Part shown: positions 11,077-23,609 of the stretch, one piece after another
How the letters are laid out: every line of letters begins with the position of its first letter
Position numbering within the stretch: position 1 is the stretch's first letter
Assembly: GCF_009905375.1 (NCBI RefSeq)
Contig: NC_133650.1
Location: 175,097,565-175,161,564, forward strand
Direction of reading: 5' to 3'
DNA from: Apium graveolens
Lineage: Eukaryota; Streptophyta; Magnoliopsida; Apiales; Apiaceae
DNA: 64,000 nt
Made by a program: the position numbers and the translations under genes
The notes under the pieces: model-generated
What the model saw: only the letters and a program-made list of their open reading frames with translations
The model's database searches: none
Told to the model about the DNA's origin: nothing

Positions 11077-13332
11077 CTATAGCAAGAGCACCCAACGAAT
11101 AAGTCTGGGCTTCGAATCCTTCTTTGAGACCACATAGCGAATGGCAGCATGATCAGTGAATACTGTCACCTTTGTCCCAAGCAGATAAGATCGAAATTTT
11201 TCGAAACCAAAGACTATAGCCAAGAGCTCCTTCTCAGTAGTGGTGTAGTTTATTTGAGCTCCATTTAGAGTCTTACTAGCATAGTAGACCATATGAAAAA
11301 GATTATTCTTGTGCTGCCCAAGAACTGCTCCCACCGCATAATCACTCGCATCACATATCATCTCAAAAGGCTCTGTCCAATTAGGTGTCGTAATAACTGG
11401 TGCAGTTATCAAACTCTTCTTGAGAGTCTCGAATGCCGCCAAGCATTCATCATCAAATTTGAAAGGCACATCCTTCTCGAGCAAGTTGCACAACGGCTTA
11501 GATATCTTCGAGAAGTCCTTAATGAAACGCCGGTAAAAACCCGCATGACCAAGAAAACTACGGATTCCTTTCACATAAATAGGTGGTGGGAGATTTTCAA
11601 TGACTCCCACCTTTGCTTTGTCCACCTCAAGACCCTTGCTAGAGACTTTATGCCCTAGAATAATGCCTTCACATACCATAAAGTGACATTTTTCCCAATT
11701 GAGCACCAAATTAGTTTCCACACACCTTTTGAGCACCGCACGAAGATTATTCAAACATTCATCATAAGAATGTCCAAAGACGGAGAAGTCGTCCATGAAC
11801 ACTTCGACATTGTTTCCAATCATATCAGAGAATATAGCCATCATATATCTCTGAAAAGTGGTCGGTGTACCACATAAGCCAAACGATACTCTGCGAAAAG
11901 CAAACATGCCAAATGGACAAGTGAAGGTAGTCTTTTCTTGATCCTCTGGTGCAATGCAAATCTGATTATACCCCGAATAGCCATCCAGAAGATAATAATA
12001 CTCATGACCGACCAACCTGTCAAGCATCTGATCAATAAATGGAAGAGGGAAGTGATCCTTTCTCGTGGTTTTGTTCAACTTTCTGTAATCCATGCATACC
12101 CTCCATCCTGTGACTGTTCGAGTGGGGATGAGCTCGTTCTTCTCATTTGCTACCACAGTGATACCTCCTTTTTTAGGTACACATTGCACGGGGCTCACCC
12201 AAGAACTGTCAGAAATAGGATATATGATTCCTGCATCCAGCCACTTCAGAATTTCCTTCTTCACCACTTCTTTCATGATAGGATTAAGTCGTCGCTGTTG
12301 CTCAACAGTCAGCTTACTACCTTCCTCTAGCAGAATTTTATGCATGCAGTACAAAGGGCCGATCCCTTTGATATCTGCTATAGTCCACCCGATAGCCGAT
12401 TTGAATTCTCTCAAAATCCTCAAGAGTTTGTCCTCCTCACTACCTGAAAGGTCAGATGCAATAATAACAGGTAAATTAGATGCATCACCTAAAAAAGCAT
12501 ACCTCAAGTGTTCAGGCAATGGTTTAAGCTCCAAAGTAGGTGCTTCCTCGATAGATGGTTTGAGCTTTCCTTTAGCATTCTTGAGATCAGAAGTACCCAG
12601 AGATTCAAATGGCATGTCTAGCTTTCGCCTCCAAGGAGAAACATTTAGATATTGTAGTTGCTCATTGCCATCCTCATCGTCACTGTCTAAGTCCCCCACC
12701 AAGGCTTTCTCTAGGGCATCAGACATTAGCATATGAGCAAGTTCTGAAGTGACCTTAGAATCAATCAAATCCACCTTTAAGCACTCCTCGTCTTCTGTAA
12801 GGAATTTTATCGCCTTGAATACATTGAATGTCACATCCTGATCCTGCACCCTCATAGTAAGTTCACCTTTCTTCACATCTATCAAGGTACGGCCTGTAGC
12901 CAAGAAAGGTCTTCCCAAGATTATGGGAATCTTCTTATCTTCCTCGAAATCCAAAATGACAAAGTTTGCAGGGAAGAAGAGCTTATCCACCTTAACTAAC
13001 CCGTCCTCCACTATGCCTTGTGGGTATGTAATAGAACGATCAGCCAATTGTAGAGACATGTAGGTAGACTTTGGATCAGGAAAATTCAACTTTTTAAAGA
13101 TAGACAACGACATCAGATTGATGCTTGCTCCCAAATCGCACAGGCATTTGTCAAAAGACAACTTGCCAATGGTGCAAGGAATGGTGAAGCTACCTGGATC
13201 TTTAAGCTTTGGAGGTAATTTTTGTTGCAGCATAACACTGTACTCTTCCGTTTGAGCAACGGTCTCAAGGTCATCCAGTTTCACCTTCCTTGAAAGAATA
13301 CTCTTCATGAATTTCGCATAACTAGGCATTTG
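11077..13332 (-). pseudogene. pol: Athila protease, reverse transcriptase and RNase H
   Basis: One open frame of about 750 residues. Protease (CDLGASINLM, near the start) is followed by RT with SWVSPVQCVPKKGG, WRVCMDYRKLN and catalytic FMDD in VEVFMDDFSVFG, and RNase H with ICDASDYAVGAVLG and TTTEKELLAIVFG. A stop at 11074-11076 ends the frame before the RNase H-integrase link, and the frame then goes on. The first residues of the open frame (13368-13333) are translated from LTR sequence. Gag and the true start of the polyprotein are missing, so this is a truncated relic fused to the LTR. Confidence 0.9.
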
Positions 13333-14660
13333 CTTACTCACCAATGTATGATTACTTCTCAATGTCAAGACAATTACACGTAGATTTGATTAACTAATTA
13401 TTAACTATAATTAACTACGAGAATTAAACATTTAATTGATACTTGAATTAACAATATCAAACACACATGAGATCATAACTTCATTACTACTTCCTTCAAT
13501 AGTTATTATTATTACCCTTAGCATGTAACGGTGATGATATTAATTGAACAACACGAAACTGATAAAAGCCAACTTTCGTTGTACTAATACCATTCTACCA
13601 AACATCCACAATCATGTTGAATAGGCATCAATTATGTTGAGACCCTATATGTCTACAGAATTTGACAACATAACGATTTAAGCACAAGTTATTCCTTATG
13701 ATTACACAGGGCAAGTAAAACGGTTAGAGTTACCCACTAATCATGCATACACATACATGAACCTATGCTAGCATGACAAGTTCTAAACCTCAAGATCCAC
13801 CGTCGCTTCACAAGAGATTAACACCCTATCTTATATGTTCGCGACGCACATAAGACGAATAAGCGCAACCTATACTAGATATCATACAATCATCACACAT
13901 TAAGGTATTAAACAACTAACTAAAGAATTCCATAGTAAATCCATTATGACCCCATGATCACAATTAGCCCATGATAGAACTCATCGTCACCATGGGTTCA
14001 TATGAAAACATGATAATAAGACACAATATAAACTAATAAAAATACTTATTAAAACCAGAGTACGTCACAAGAGTAATAAGGTTCAAAGTAAAGAAAACTA
14101 GCATCCACTGATACAACGAATAAAAGAATCACAAGAAAACATATGCTTCCTCTTCTTCGTTGCGATGTGCTAAAACGGTCTTCTTCCTTCTCTCCTTGCT
14201 CATTGATTGATACCACGATTCATCACATATGAAACGTCTCTGAAAACTACTTATATAGAAGCCCCATAAGACCCAGCTATCTCAGAAGTTAGAAGTCCGA
14301 CATAAATAGAACTCTAAAAATCATTATTTAATTTTACGACCCTGAGCGACCGCCCAGCAATCCTGAGCGGGCGCCCGCTTCCTAAGCGGCCGCCCAGCCA
14401 GGCTGAGCGGGCGCCAGCACCTTTCTGGAAAAATGCTTATTTTGCTCCCGTTTTCTGATGCGTTCTGCTCCAAACTTCCCACTTACAATGCCAAGCACAT
14501 ACCTAGGCTTATTCCTGATGAAATCTCTCCACAAATGCAAGTAATACCCTGACATGCACAAATACTAAAAAAACACATCAAATACATAAAATACTTGATT
14601 TCAAGGCATCAATTCAAGCCATTATAAGACGTTCTAAGTGGTATAAAATGCCACTTATCA
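13333..14660 (-). repeat. Athila 5' LTR, truncated
   Basis: This matches the 3' LTR from 5431 to 6741 but lacks the counterpart of 5316-5430, the last 115 bp of the LTR in element direction. It has a TATA box at 14251-14258 and four GC-rich units at 14341-14419. Several percent divergence from the other LTR, by eye, suggests an older insertion than C or E. Confidence 0.88.
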
Positions 14661-14665
14661 GAGTC

Positions 14666-15407
14666 ATACACTTTGCTTGATTAACCAAGGAAATATTCTG
14701 AGTGTAGCATGCAGTATTTACAGCTTCAACCCAGAAGTATGTTGGTAATTTTGATTCTTCAAGCATTGTCCTTGCAGCTTCAATAAGTGATCTATTCTTT
14801 CTTTCCACTACTCCATTTTGTGGTAGAGTTCTTGCTGCTGAAAACCCATGCATAATCCCATTCTCTTCACAGAATGCTCTCATAACAGAATTCTTGAACT
14901 CAGTTCCATTGTCACTCCTGATCTTCAAACTTTGAAATCAGGATGATTGTTGACTTGCCTTATGTGATTGATGATGATTTCACTAGCCTCATCTTTAGAC
15001 TTTAGGAAATATGTCCAAGAGAACTTTGAGAAATCATCTATAATTACTAGGAAAAATCTATTCCTTGAGATGGACAACATAATGACTGGTCCAAACAAAT
15101 CCATGTGTAGCAATTGCAGAGGTTCTTCAATTTTTGAATCAAGCTTCTTCCTGAATGATGCTTTAATTTGCTTTCCTTTCTGGAAGGCATCACACAGTCC
15201 ATCCTTAGAAAACTCCACTTGAGAAATTCCTCTAACCAGTTCTTTCTTGACAAGCTCATTCATGGTCTTAAAGTTTACATGGGATAGCTTCTTGTGCCAC
15301 AATCAACTTTCATCTTGACTTGCTTTACTGAGAAGGCAAGTAACAGATTCTGCATTTGATGAGTTGAAGTCATCTAGATACACATTTCCTCTTCTCACAG
15401 AAGTTTG
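14666..15407 (-). pseudogene. pol: Ty1-copia integrase, N-terminal and core part (element A)
   Basis: This is the continuation of element A beyond the Athila insertion. Open pieces are 14925-15302 and 14614-14928; the latter runs into Athila LTR below 14661. Visible: GAG-pre-integrase HHCC zinc site (WHKKLSHVNF, then a degraded Cys pair), first catalytic Asp in LLHMDLFGP, second in RSDNGTEFKN, and Glu in NGVVERKNRSL. A one-base shift near 14930 and a TGA near 15306 break it. Upstream sequence is replaced at about 15408 by element D. Confidence 0.85.
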
Positions 15408-18400
15408 GGGTCCACAACACATACACAATATATAAACCTGTATAAGAAATATTACTTATAATGACCCTGCTTCACAAAACCACGGATCGCAACAGGTTAA
15501 AGTATGAAAACAAGCCACAACCTTAACTTTTATTACAACGTACCAAATTCCCTTTTTATTTAACTTAGAACTGATAATAAAAGTATTCTTACAATTTGAC
15601 TATCTCTCTACCGCATGAAGCTTCTGCTAGCTCGATCCAACTCAACTGGAACCTTAGCCCGCACCTTGGACTGAGGAACTTCACTATCATCCATATCCTT
15701 TTCAACTGTAACATATATAAAAAGATTCGCAAGAGTGAGCTAACTAGCCCAACAAGTCATGATAACGATAACTGAGGTTAAATAATGATCAAATGAGATG
15801 ATTCAAAGGAATCAAGTTTCTTTTTAACTAATCATTAGAATTGGATATTCATTTTAAGTTTTAAAAACCAAGGTTAGGCTGCTGATCAGTCACACACTAA
15901 CCCCGAGCAAGCATACAGCACTGCTCTAATTACTGGATCCAAGGCACACATTGGCCTAACTTGACCATTGGTATGGTCTGACCACGAATCTGGTCCACAT
16001 GTATAGAACTATCCAATCCTAAAGCAGTTCAATAGGATAAACAATATAATTCGATAAAACAAGATCATAAGCAATGATGGTTAAACACTTGAATAAAAAC
16101 GTAAGGAAACTCATGGATATCTCAAGGGTATATCAGGGTATGTATAAGAAACGGTTTTCAGTTTGTACAAGGGTTAGGTATTAGACCAGTAATGATTTTA
16201 CAGGATATGGTTCTTTGATGTTATAAAGAATGATTGGACTATAAAAGTTTCTGTGTTTTCAAATTATTCTCTTTCAGTGTTTGGTGTTTGGTAGTTATAC
16301 TTTTGAAGAGTAGTATTATATTTGTATGGTTTGGTGTTTGAGGATCAACAAAAGGGCGGTTTGCAAAGAATAAGGCTTACGGCTCAAGATCAAGAGAGAA
16401 TCAGGGTTTAAGGGTAAATAGTTTGCAGCATATGCATTATAAAACAGGAGTTATGTTTAATAATAGCAACATGTTATAAAACAGTTCGAAAACATTGGTA
16501 ATATATCTTGAAGAAAAGTTCAGAAATACTTGCCTTACAAGGCGTTACAACTATTAATGATCAACTCTGAGTCGACTCTGCTGCTCAGGCTCTAACGTCC
16601 AATCACTAGATCCCCTTGAATTCGACTTCGACACTTAGGTCTTTCTGTAGAAACTCTACTGAGCTCGTCGACTGACCACTAGGTTATCTTTAGTCCATCG
16701 TCCACTTTCAGGTTCCCGATTATAACCTACAGGGTCGAAATGCTCTACGTTAGACGTCTAGGTATGCTTGACATATCCTCGATACTAATTCTTACCCGAC
16801 GATATTCAATCTCAACTCATAATTATTCATATTAGAATAACATAGACAACAATTAGGGTTCACATTCTCGAAATTGATTCAGTGTTTGTTTTCAGAAAAG
16901 ACGTATACTCGTCATTTTATGAAATTAGGGTTACTGTGTTTTTGGACAAAACATACAATCAGGTTTTGTATAAAACATACGTATATTTATTTACTTATAC
17001 TCGCTCGACGTCCCTATAATCCTCGGATACGCTCCCGTATTTCCGTAGTTCAATTTTCCAGAAATCGGACAGCGTCCCCTTTGTTTATCGGACTACCCGT
17101 CGAAACATCAATCGACGTCAATTCAACAACAATCCAATTTAAACCACGACAACCAGTTACAACTTGCAAATTCCAATCACCGATACAATTTAGTTATTAA
17201 TTATTATTACTCGCATGTTTATATTTTTATTTGTAGGACTCAGAAATGATTCATCATTGTCCACCGTCGGCTCGCCGAGGCTCATCGTCGACGGCGGCAA
17301 AATTTTCGGGGCACCCAATTATTCGGGTTCCAACACAAAAATTCCACCAAATAATTCAGTTAAAATCAATCGCATGAAATTATTTATATCATGAATCGTA
17401 GTCATAATTCCCTGCAATTAAAATAATTACACGGATTAATTCAGATTATTGAACCAGAATACAACCAACAGAACAGGGCTACACGCGCACAACGCGCCAC
17501 AACACAAACACCGCACAGCAACCAAGAACACAGGGACGGCCAGAATGCCCAAAGCCACATACCCAAACTTCACCCACATAGACACACACATACACGAATT
17601 GTACACATACATCAATACACATACATACAATCACGAATGTATACATATACATATAACATCATAGATGAATCGATTAACAATCGAAACAAAAAGGCTGGAA
17701 GTAGTTACCGGAACACAGGCGGCATAGGGAGTAATAAGAAGGAATGACAACAGGAAAAGAAAGGAAAGACCGAGAGAGATTGATGATAGAGAGCGGAGAG
17801 AGAGTAGAGTGAGAGAGAGAATGAGAGATGAGAGATTGAGAAACTACAGATTGATGTTTACAATATCAAATGACTCACACCTCTGTTTCGCTTAACAACA
17901 CGGCACGTGTCCCGTTTAATGGACACGTGTCGTGTCCTGACTGATTACAAGCCGATTCGCATCATTTTAATCGATTTTAATGGTAAAATCTGTGAATAAA
18001 TATTACCCAAACCGTACCAAAATAATCCTAAAATTTTCTAAAAATCCCGAAACTAATAAAATAAAATTTTTATAATTTTTAAAACATTTTTGAAATGCAA
18101 CTCGTATCTGCATTTAACAATTAATGATCCGAGCTGCACTTAAAATAATTTCAGAAAATCACGAAAACAGTCTTAAAATGTTAGAAATATCCCAAAGTTT
18201 ATAAAAACGTAATTTTCAAAGTTTTAGAGCAATTTTCAAAGTGCACTCTGTACCCGCTTTTTAACAATTTAATGAAACAACGCGCGGGTGAAATTAATCC
18301 CGAAAATTTCCAAAATAATTTTAAAATTCTCAGAATATTATAAACTTAGAAAAATATGAACTTCATAATTTTTGATGAATTCTGGAATTAAATACATATT

Positions 18401-18751
18401 TTGCAATTAAATGGAGTCAGAAAATCATACAGGGTTAAATAACTGATAAAATATTGATTTCTAAATTTTGTAAAATCCCAAAAATAATTATTGAAATTAT
18501 AAAATCATAAAACTAATTTTAGAGACAATCCAAATATTTACGGATTTAGAACTGTGATAAATTCACCTTTAAAATAAAACAGAACAATATAGCTCAACTT
18601 TTAGCTACACATTCCAATCCTTTACACCAAAAATTCATAGATAAATAGTATATATCAGCACACCGCTGCCAACACCAAGACACATATTTCAGTTAATTAA
18701 TACTTCCACAATTATATATTTAAATAATTCAAAAGTACACGAGTCGTTATA
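15408..18751 (-). repeat. LTR of chromovirus D
   Basis: In element direction it begins TATAACGACTCG just after the PPT; a TGTAACG start as in C, with one G-to-A change, would explain this. It contains a GC-rich core (17240-17320), an AC-rich stretch (17570-17660) and a GA-rich stretch (17770-17845). A short ORF lies near its end, as in elements C and E. The remaining frames at 17436-17664 are low-complexity artefacts. Confidence 0.7.
15608..15694 (-). CDS. small ORF near the LTR end, chromovirus D (28 aa)
   Basis: Starts MDDSEVPQSKVRAKVP and ends in a Ser/Arg segment. The region upstream contains TTACAGTTGAAAAGGATATG and a block starting CTTGTTGGGC. Elements C and E have an ORF of similar size at the same distance from the LTR end after a similar block. 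The protein sequences themselves are not clearly alike, so translation is unproven. Confidence 0.35.
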   Translation of the reverse strand: MDDSEVPQSKVRAKVPVELDRASRSFMR

Positions 18752-21700
18752 TCCTTCCCCCCTTAAAAAGATTTTGTCTTCAGAATCTGGTCTAGTTACA
18801 TAAGTGAGGATATTTGTCAAGCATATCTGACTCTAGTTTCCAAGTAGACTCTTTTACTCGAGGATTTCGAACGTACTTACTATAGATATACACTCATTTC
18901 CAATGACTTGCCGTTAACGATTAAGAATTTAGACCGATTATTAAGTAGAAATCAACTTGGACGAGAGTCCATTGGCTATTGATCAATCACTTGATTCAAA
19001 TTAGATACTTATCGCCCTAACCTTGACAGGCAAAACACATTATATGTGCACGCTGATGCGACTGTAACATCAACTCATGAACAACTTTATCTATTTTTAT
19101 CAACACTTCGAGAATGGTTTACTAAGTTTAGGACTTAACATGTCCCTTCGACTTAGACTTATCAAATCTCTTTCAAGACGACACTTTTACTATCACTACT
19201 GGTCCTATACTTTCTCTCAATACAATTTCGCCTTCTTTCTTTTTCTATTCTGAGCTGCTTCAATCAATATTACTATGCTCTTGGTGTGCCGATTTAACTT
19301 AGAATTTGACAACTTTCTTTCTCCCACTTTATTTTAATATAAATGGGGACCTACACTTGCGTTCACATGAAGCTTGGTAAAGTGGCATTCCAGAGCTGAC
19401 ATTGTTGATAAATGATCACTCCAGTGTTTCCTTAAAATTCAACCTCTCAACATACCTTATAGTTCCTGAATCGCTTTATCATTAGGACCCTTTGCTTAAG
19501 GAGGATAGGCGGTGCTCGTTTTTAACTTGGTTTCCAAACATTTAAACATCTCTTATTCTTTTTCATCAGTTAAGGCTGAAAAGTAATCTCATATATTCAC
19601 GTATTATCACCTTTAAATATTTGAACTTCAGATTCCACTCTTCCCAATTCGTCTATTAACTCCTTGGTGGTCTTAATTGTATCCAATCCTTTCTGTCGAC
19701 ATAAGGCATCTGTGACTATACGGCTTTGCTTAGGTAGTTATTAATGGATTAATTTAGAATCTTTTGTTATCCTTAAAATTTTATTTTTTTGAAGACTCAA
19801 CGTATAGTTGCTTTCCTTCTGATCTTTGGAGAAAAATTCTTGGACATTCCACGCAGACTTTCTTATTCCTTGAGTAGCTGAGGATGTTATCAATAAATAC
19901 AGTTTGCTTATCCAAGTACTCCTTATACACCACGTTCCTTAATTCTTTATAGCCACCTGATACACTTGTTATTTCACATATTATCACCAGAGCTTGCAAT
20001 GCTCTTAACTTACTTTAATCATAATCTCTGATATTTTCTTAGGTCGGATTTTAAGTTAATCATCGAGATATAGCACACTTCTTAAATTAGGTCTCATAGG
20101 TAATCATTCCTCATAGGGGTCATTTATTCTTATTCGTTGTTTTATTGAACTCCCGCTAATCAGTACATAATCTCATAATTGTATTCCTTTTCTCCAATAA
20201 CATCACTGAAATATTTATACGATTTGTTTCTTGTAAAATCACTTCCTGGGTCTGCCTTATCAACTAGGTCTTCCAATACTTCTTCTTAACTCTTTGATAT
20301 GTCCAACACTTCCTGATCTATCTTGAAATTTCCTTCTTATACCTGGTTATCACTATTTTTCTTTAAATTTCCATATATCTTGGCATTTTTTCAGTAAATT
20401 AAATACTTTATATTGTGAATTCCCTGTGGGATCTCATTTCTTAATCCTTCTACTTACAGCATCCAAGTGTTGGAAGAAAACCTGGGGATATCATGATCAT
20501 GCTTCTGGGTGTATAAATTTCCTCTTACTAACTACTAACATCGTGATCCATTATCTACTCTTGACATCTTCTTATCTTTCCTTTAACAACTTCGACTGAA
20601 AGGTCATACTATCCATCCTTACTCCTTTTGGATTATAAACTCTGACTTTAAATTCCAATTTCTAAAATTCCATAGATAATTCTTCTGGTGCAGTTTCTAT
20701 GTTCGTTTTCTCCTTTTTGCTTATCGCTTGCCTCCACATTTGCTTTTCCTCGTGAATACATACTTCAAACTCTTATGGTCTGTATAAATCTTACACCTTT
20801 CTCCATACATATCATGTTTCCCAATCTTTTGAAATGAATATTATTACTGTTAGCCCCAATTGTGAGTAGGATACTTCTGCTCATAAGGTTTCGGTTGTCT
20901 GGGTGCATATACAATAACTTTATGGTGATGCATCAACATACTTCCTACTTCCTTATGAGAAGCATCACTATACACTACCAAATCTCCTTAATACTTTCAA
21001 AATGATAAAGCAGGTGTTGTAACCATTCTTTCATTTATCTTCATAAAACTTTCTTGACCCTTCTCCATTTCATATAAACTTCTTGCTTTTCCTGGTTAGC
21101 TTCGCCCAAGATGTTGCAACTTTCAAGAAATCTTGCACAAATTTCTGATAGTACCCGGCCCATGATAAAACTTTTTACTTTTATTGGTGTTTCTGGTCTC
21201 TTTTCATTCATAATACCTTTAATTTCTGCTGAATCTCTTTTGATCTTCTTCATATTGACTATTTATGCTAAGAACTATATTTCATACAACTTCTTTCTTC
21301 TCCAACTTCCCAGTTATCCTTATATGCTTTGCATGATTCTCCGTTGACTTTAAGTGTTACACTACAGCTTATCCAGATATTCCTTAAAGTTTCTGTCCAT
21401 CAAGTTCAAATATTACTGGTATATTGGTTGATCCAAATGGAAGTATAAAAATTTTATAACACAATACTTAGTTCTGAAAATTATCTTTGATATATCCATA
21501 GGTTTAATCTTCAATTGGTGAAATACCAAATTTTAAATCGATCTTACAAAAGTACTTTGCTTCCTTCGTCTGATCAAACAAATCATTGGGTCAAGGTAAC
21601 AGATACTTGCTCTTGATAGTAAACTTGTTAAACTTTCGCTAGTCGACGCATAACCTCATACTTCCATCTTTCTTATTAGTAATGAATACCGGTGCACCTT

Positions 21701-22033
21701 ATGGGGTATACTAGGTCTAATCGCTCCTTCTTTTAACGTCTCTTACATTTGCTTTGCAAATTTTCTCCTTATAACTGGTGCCATTTTATGTAAGGCCTTG
21801 GTCACTGGCTCCGTCTCAGGTGCTACATCAAGCGCGAGCTTCATTTCTCTATCTGGAGGAAATTTTGATAACTTATCTGGAAACATATCTTCAAACTCTT
21901 TAATTGCTATAAAATCTTCAATTTTTGTTTGCCTCTAACTTTTATTTATCTTATAATTACCGTAATACTCACATCTTGATCATCGTAATCATCGTTAACC
22001 AATTTTTTACCTTCCTTTTTCCTTTATGCCTCA
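18752..22033 (-). pseudogene. pol: degenerate chromovirus pol (element D)
   Basis: No long frame survives, but short matches in the expected order are readable on the minus strand. These are a protease-RT approach (about 21780-21900), an RT segment with [10 protein letters not shown] (about 21650-21690), an RT tail (21041-21253, with KRPETPIKVKSF), and a chromodomain end with ESTWKLESDMLDKYP at about 18800-18870, next to the PPT. Stops and shifts occur every few dozen codons. Gag is absent before the 22034 boundary. Confidence 0.75.
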
Positions 22034-22260
22034 CACTACACCATAAATAGCCTATCGCAACATTCTTATACTGGGTATTACTTGATTATGTTACCTTAGC
22101 TTTGATACATCTAGCCTACTAGAACATTGCAATTTTGGTGTTACCTTAGACAAATACTTAGTGTTGCCTTAGACTAAAAGTGTTGAGTATCACAACATGT
22201 ATGGATAAATGTTGCCTTAGATTATTAATAGAACAATATACCTTTATTTTTTATATAATA
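22034..22260. mobile_element. CACTA-type DNA transposon terminus (partial)
   Basis: Begins CACTACACCATAAATAGCC. Several copies of GTTGCCTTAGA or GTTACCTTAGA and their reverse complements follow within about 200 bp, which is how subterminal repeats look in CACTA (En/Spm) elements. No matching inverted end (GGTGTAGTG) is visible before 23609, so extent and strand are open. Confidence 0.55.
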
Positions 22261-23530
22261 AATAAATAAATAATAATTTAGTTTTAAAATTATTTAAATA
22301 TATTAAAGTAATTATTTATTTTTGAAACAGTAAGCGGTTTGAAGATAAGTGAATAAATAGTATTAAATATTAACTAAGATTTTATTTTAATAAATTTGAA
22401 CTTTATAAATTCTGTTATGTTAAACTTGAATTTAATATTTATTTGACTTCACAAAAAAGAGTAAATTGCATAAAAGTAATTAACCTTTTTTTAAAAAAAA
22501 ATCAAAGCTTAATACATAAATAAGTTAAAATTTTCAAATACTAGTTAAAATATTTACTTACTAATTTTTAAATTATTAAAAAATATGGCTGGAGGTGAAA
22601 TGTTAGAGCGGCAAAAGAACCGCTCATTTTTTTTTGCTTTATCTTTATTTATCCGATAACCCGCTCTGCCGCTCATTATTCACTCTCTCGTTACATACCT
22701 AATTCCTATCTATTTCTCATCTCAGCGGCGGACGTACTCCTCTTTTCAACCTCACTGCACTCTCTGCTGCTTTAGTTTATGTTTAAAGGCTCAATTGATT
22801 AAGCCTTCTATCAGGGTTTTAATTTTAATTTTGAGTTCTTCAAATCAAGGCTTCAATTTTGAGTTCAAAATAGGGGCTTCTTCAATTTTGAGTTCAATTA
22901 GGGCTTTTATTTACACAAATTCAACTAATAGCTCTCTATATTTCTTTGCAGGGCTTCTTCGGGTCTTCAACTTCTGGTATTTTAACTCTATATTCATTGT
23001 TTCAATTTTAATTTGACTCTTGATTTTGTATCTTTGTTTGCATGTATACTTTGGTTTGGTTTTGACATGATTTTCAATTTTTGGTGGATTTATGCTTTGT
23101 AACATCAACTACTCTAGTGTTATTATTTGCTCTTTAGAAGATTGAATGTGTAAAGTTTGTCCAATATTTTGACCTACTTGTTAACTTGTTTGTTCTGCAT
23201 ATATATTAAAACTATGGCTTTTATTGTGTCTTGAGGTTTTACACTGTTCTGAACTGCATACATTTAGAGTTGATGTAATATATAATATACATAATGTATG
23301 TTCGAGAGAAGATGGGTGAATTTTATGAGATATAGTCATTTTGTGTTATGTTGGTGTTTACGGTTATATAACACATACTTTCACTTTTTGCATATTACTC
23401 TATTATTCTCACTTAATTTCACTATGGCTTTTTAGAAGGACTTTCACTTATTTCGAGAACAAAAACATGACTCAATTTGGACAAGTCATAGTTAGATTCA
23501 TATTTGGAAGAGAGGAATGTAGATTGAAAG
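22261..23530. other. AT-rich region and possible 5' part of a hAT-related locus
   Basis: 22261-22600 is very AT-rich with no coding signal. 22620-22790 has a mixed composition with an inverted AGCGG/CCGCT pair and a pyrimidine-rich stretch like a plant 5' leader. Frames at 22795-23016 and 23341-23550 are short and match nothing I know. The region leads into the hAT relic at 23531, so it may be part of that transposon or its introns; I cannot show this. Confidence 0.35.
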
Positions 23531-23609
23531 ATATATTTCGATGTTCTTAGTTATTGGAGAGCAAATGAAAGTAGGTACACGGTGCTATCGTCCATTGCAC
23601 GAGATATTC
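23531..23609 (+). pseudogene. hAT transposase C-terminal dimerisation region, first part
   Basis: The frame reads FDVLSYWRAN then SRYTVLSSIARDI up to the copia B insertion. This is the classic start of the hAT C-terminal dimerisation domain (YW...YP.L...A.DIL). The frame closes with a TGA just upstream. The coding sequence resumes at 63389 after the target duplication. Confidence 0.75.
23605..23609. repeat. target site duplication of copia B, left (TATTC)
   Basis: TATTC directly precedes the LTR and is repeated at 63384-63388 directly after the other LTR. Confidence 0.9.

Larger units (their letters stand above)
5316..14660 (-). mobile_element. Athila-type Ty3-gypsy LTR retrotransposon, internally deleted
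   Basis: Element of 9345 bp with TG...CA ends, inserted in the integrase of copia A. The target duplication is GTGTC (5311-5315) versus GAGTC (14661-14665), one mismatch. Order on the minus strand: partial 5' LTR (14660-13333), protease-RT-RNase H-integrase, GC-rich repeat block, env-like ORF, noncoding spacer, PPT (AAGTTTGGGGGTG next to 6742) and full 3' LTR (6741-5316). No PBS or gag is present, so this copy cannot mobilise itself. Confidence 0.9.
15408..22033 (-). mobile_element. degenerate Tekay-type chromovirus (element D), incomplete
   Basis: On the minus strand an old Ty3-gypsy interior runs from 22033 to 18752 and is followed by a PPT (AAGGGGGGAAGG) and an LTR of about 3.3 kb. It interrupts copia A at about 15408, but the LTR end there is not canonical, so that edge may be truncated. 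No second LTR is in the window. The right edge is set by the CACTA-like terminus at 22034. Confidence 0.75.

Noticed and set aside
14614..14660. Apparent C-terminal tail of the element A integrase frame
   Set aside because: This is Athila LTR sequence read through from the integrase; the true continuation is at 5315 and below.
17436..17664. Opposed open frames of 64 and 71 codons
   Set aside because: Low-complexity AC/GT-rich sequence within the D LTR, with no domain and no start context.
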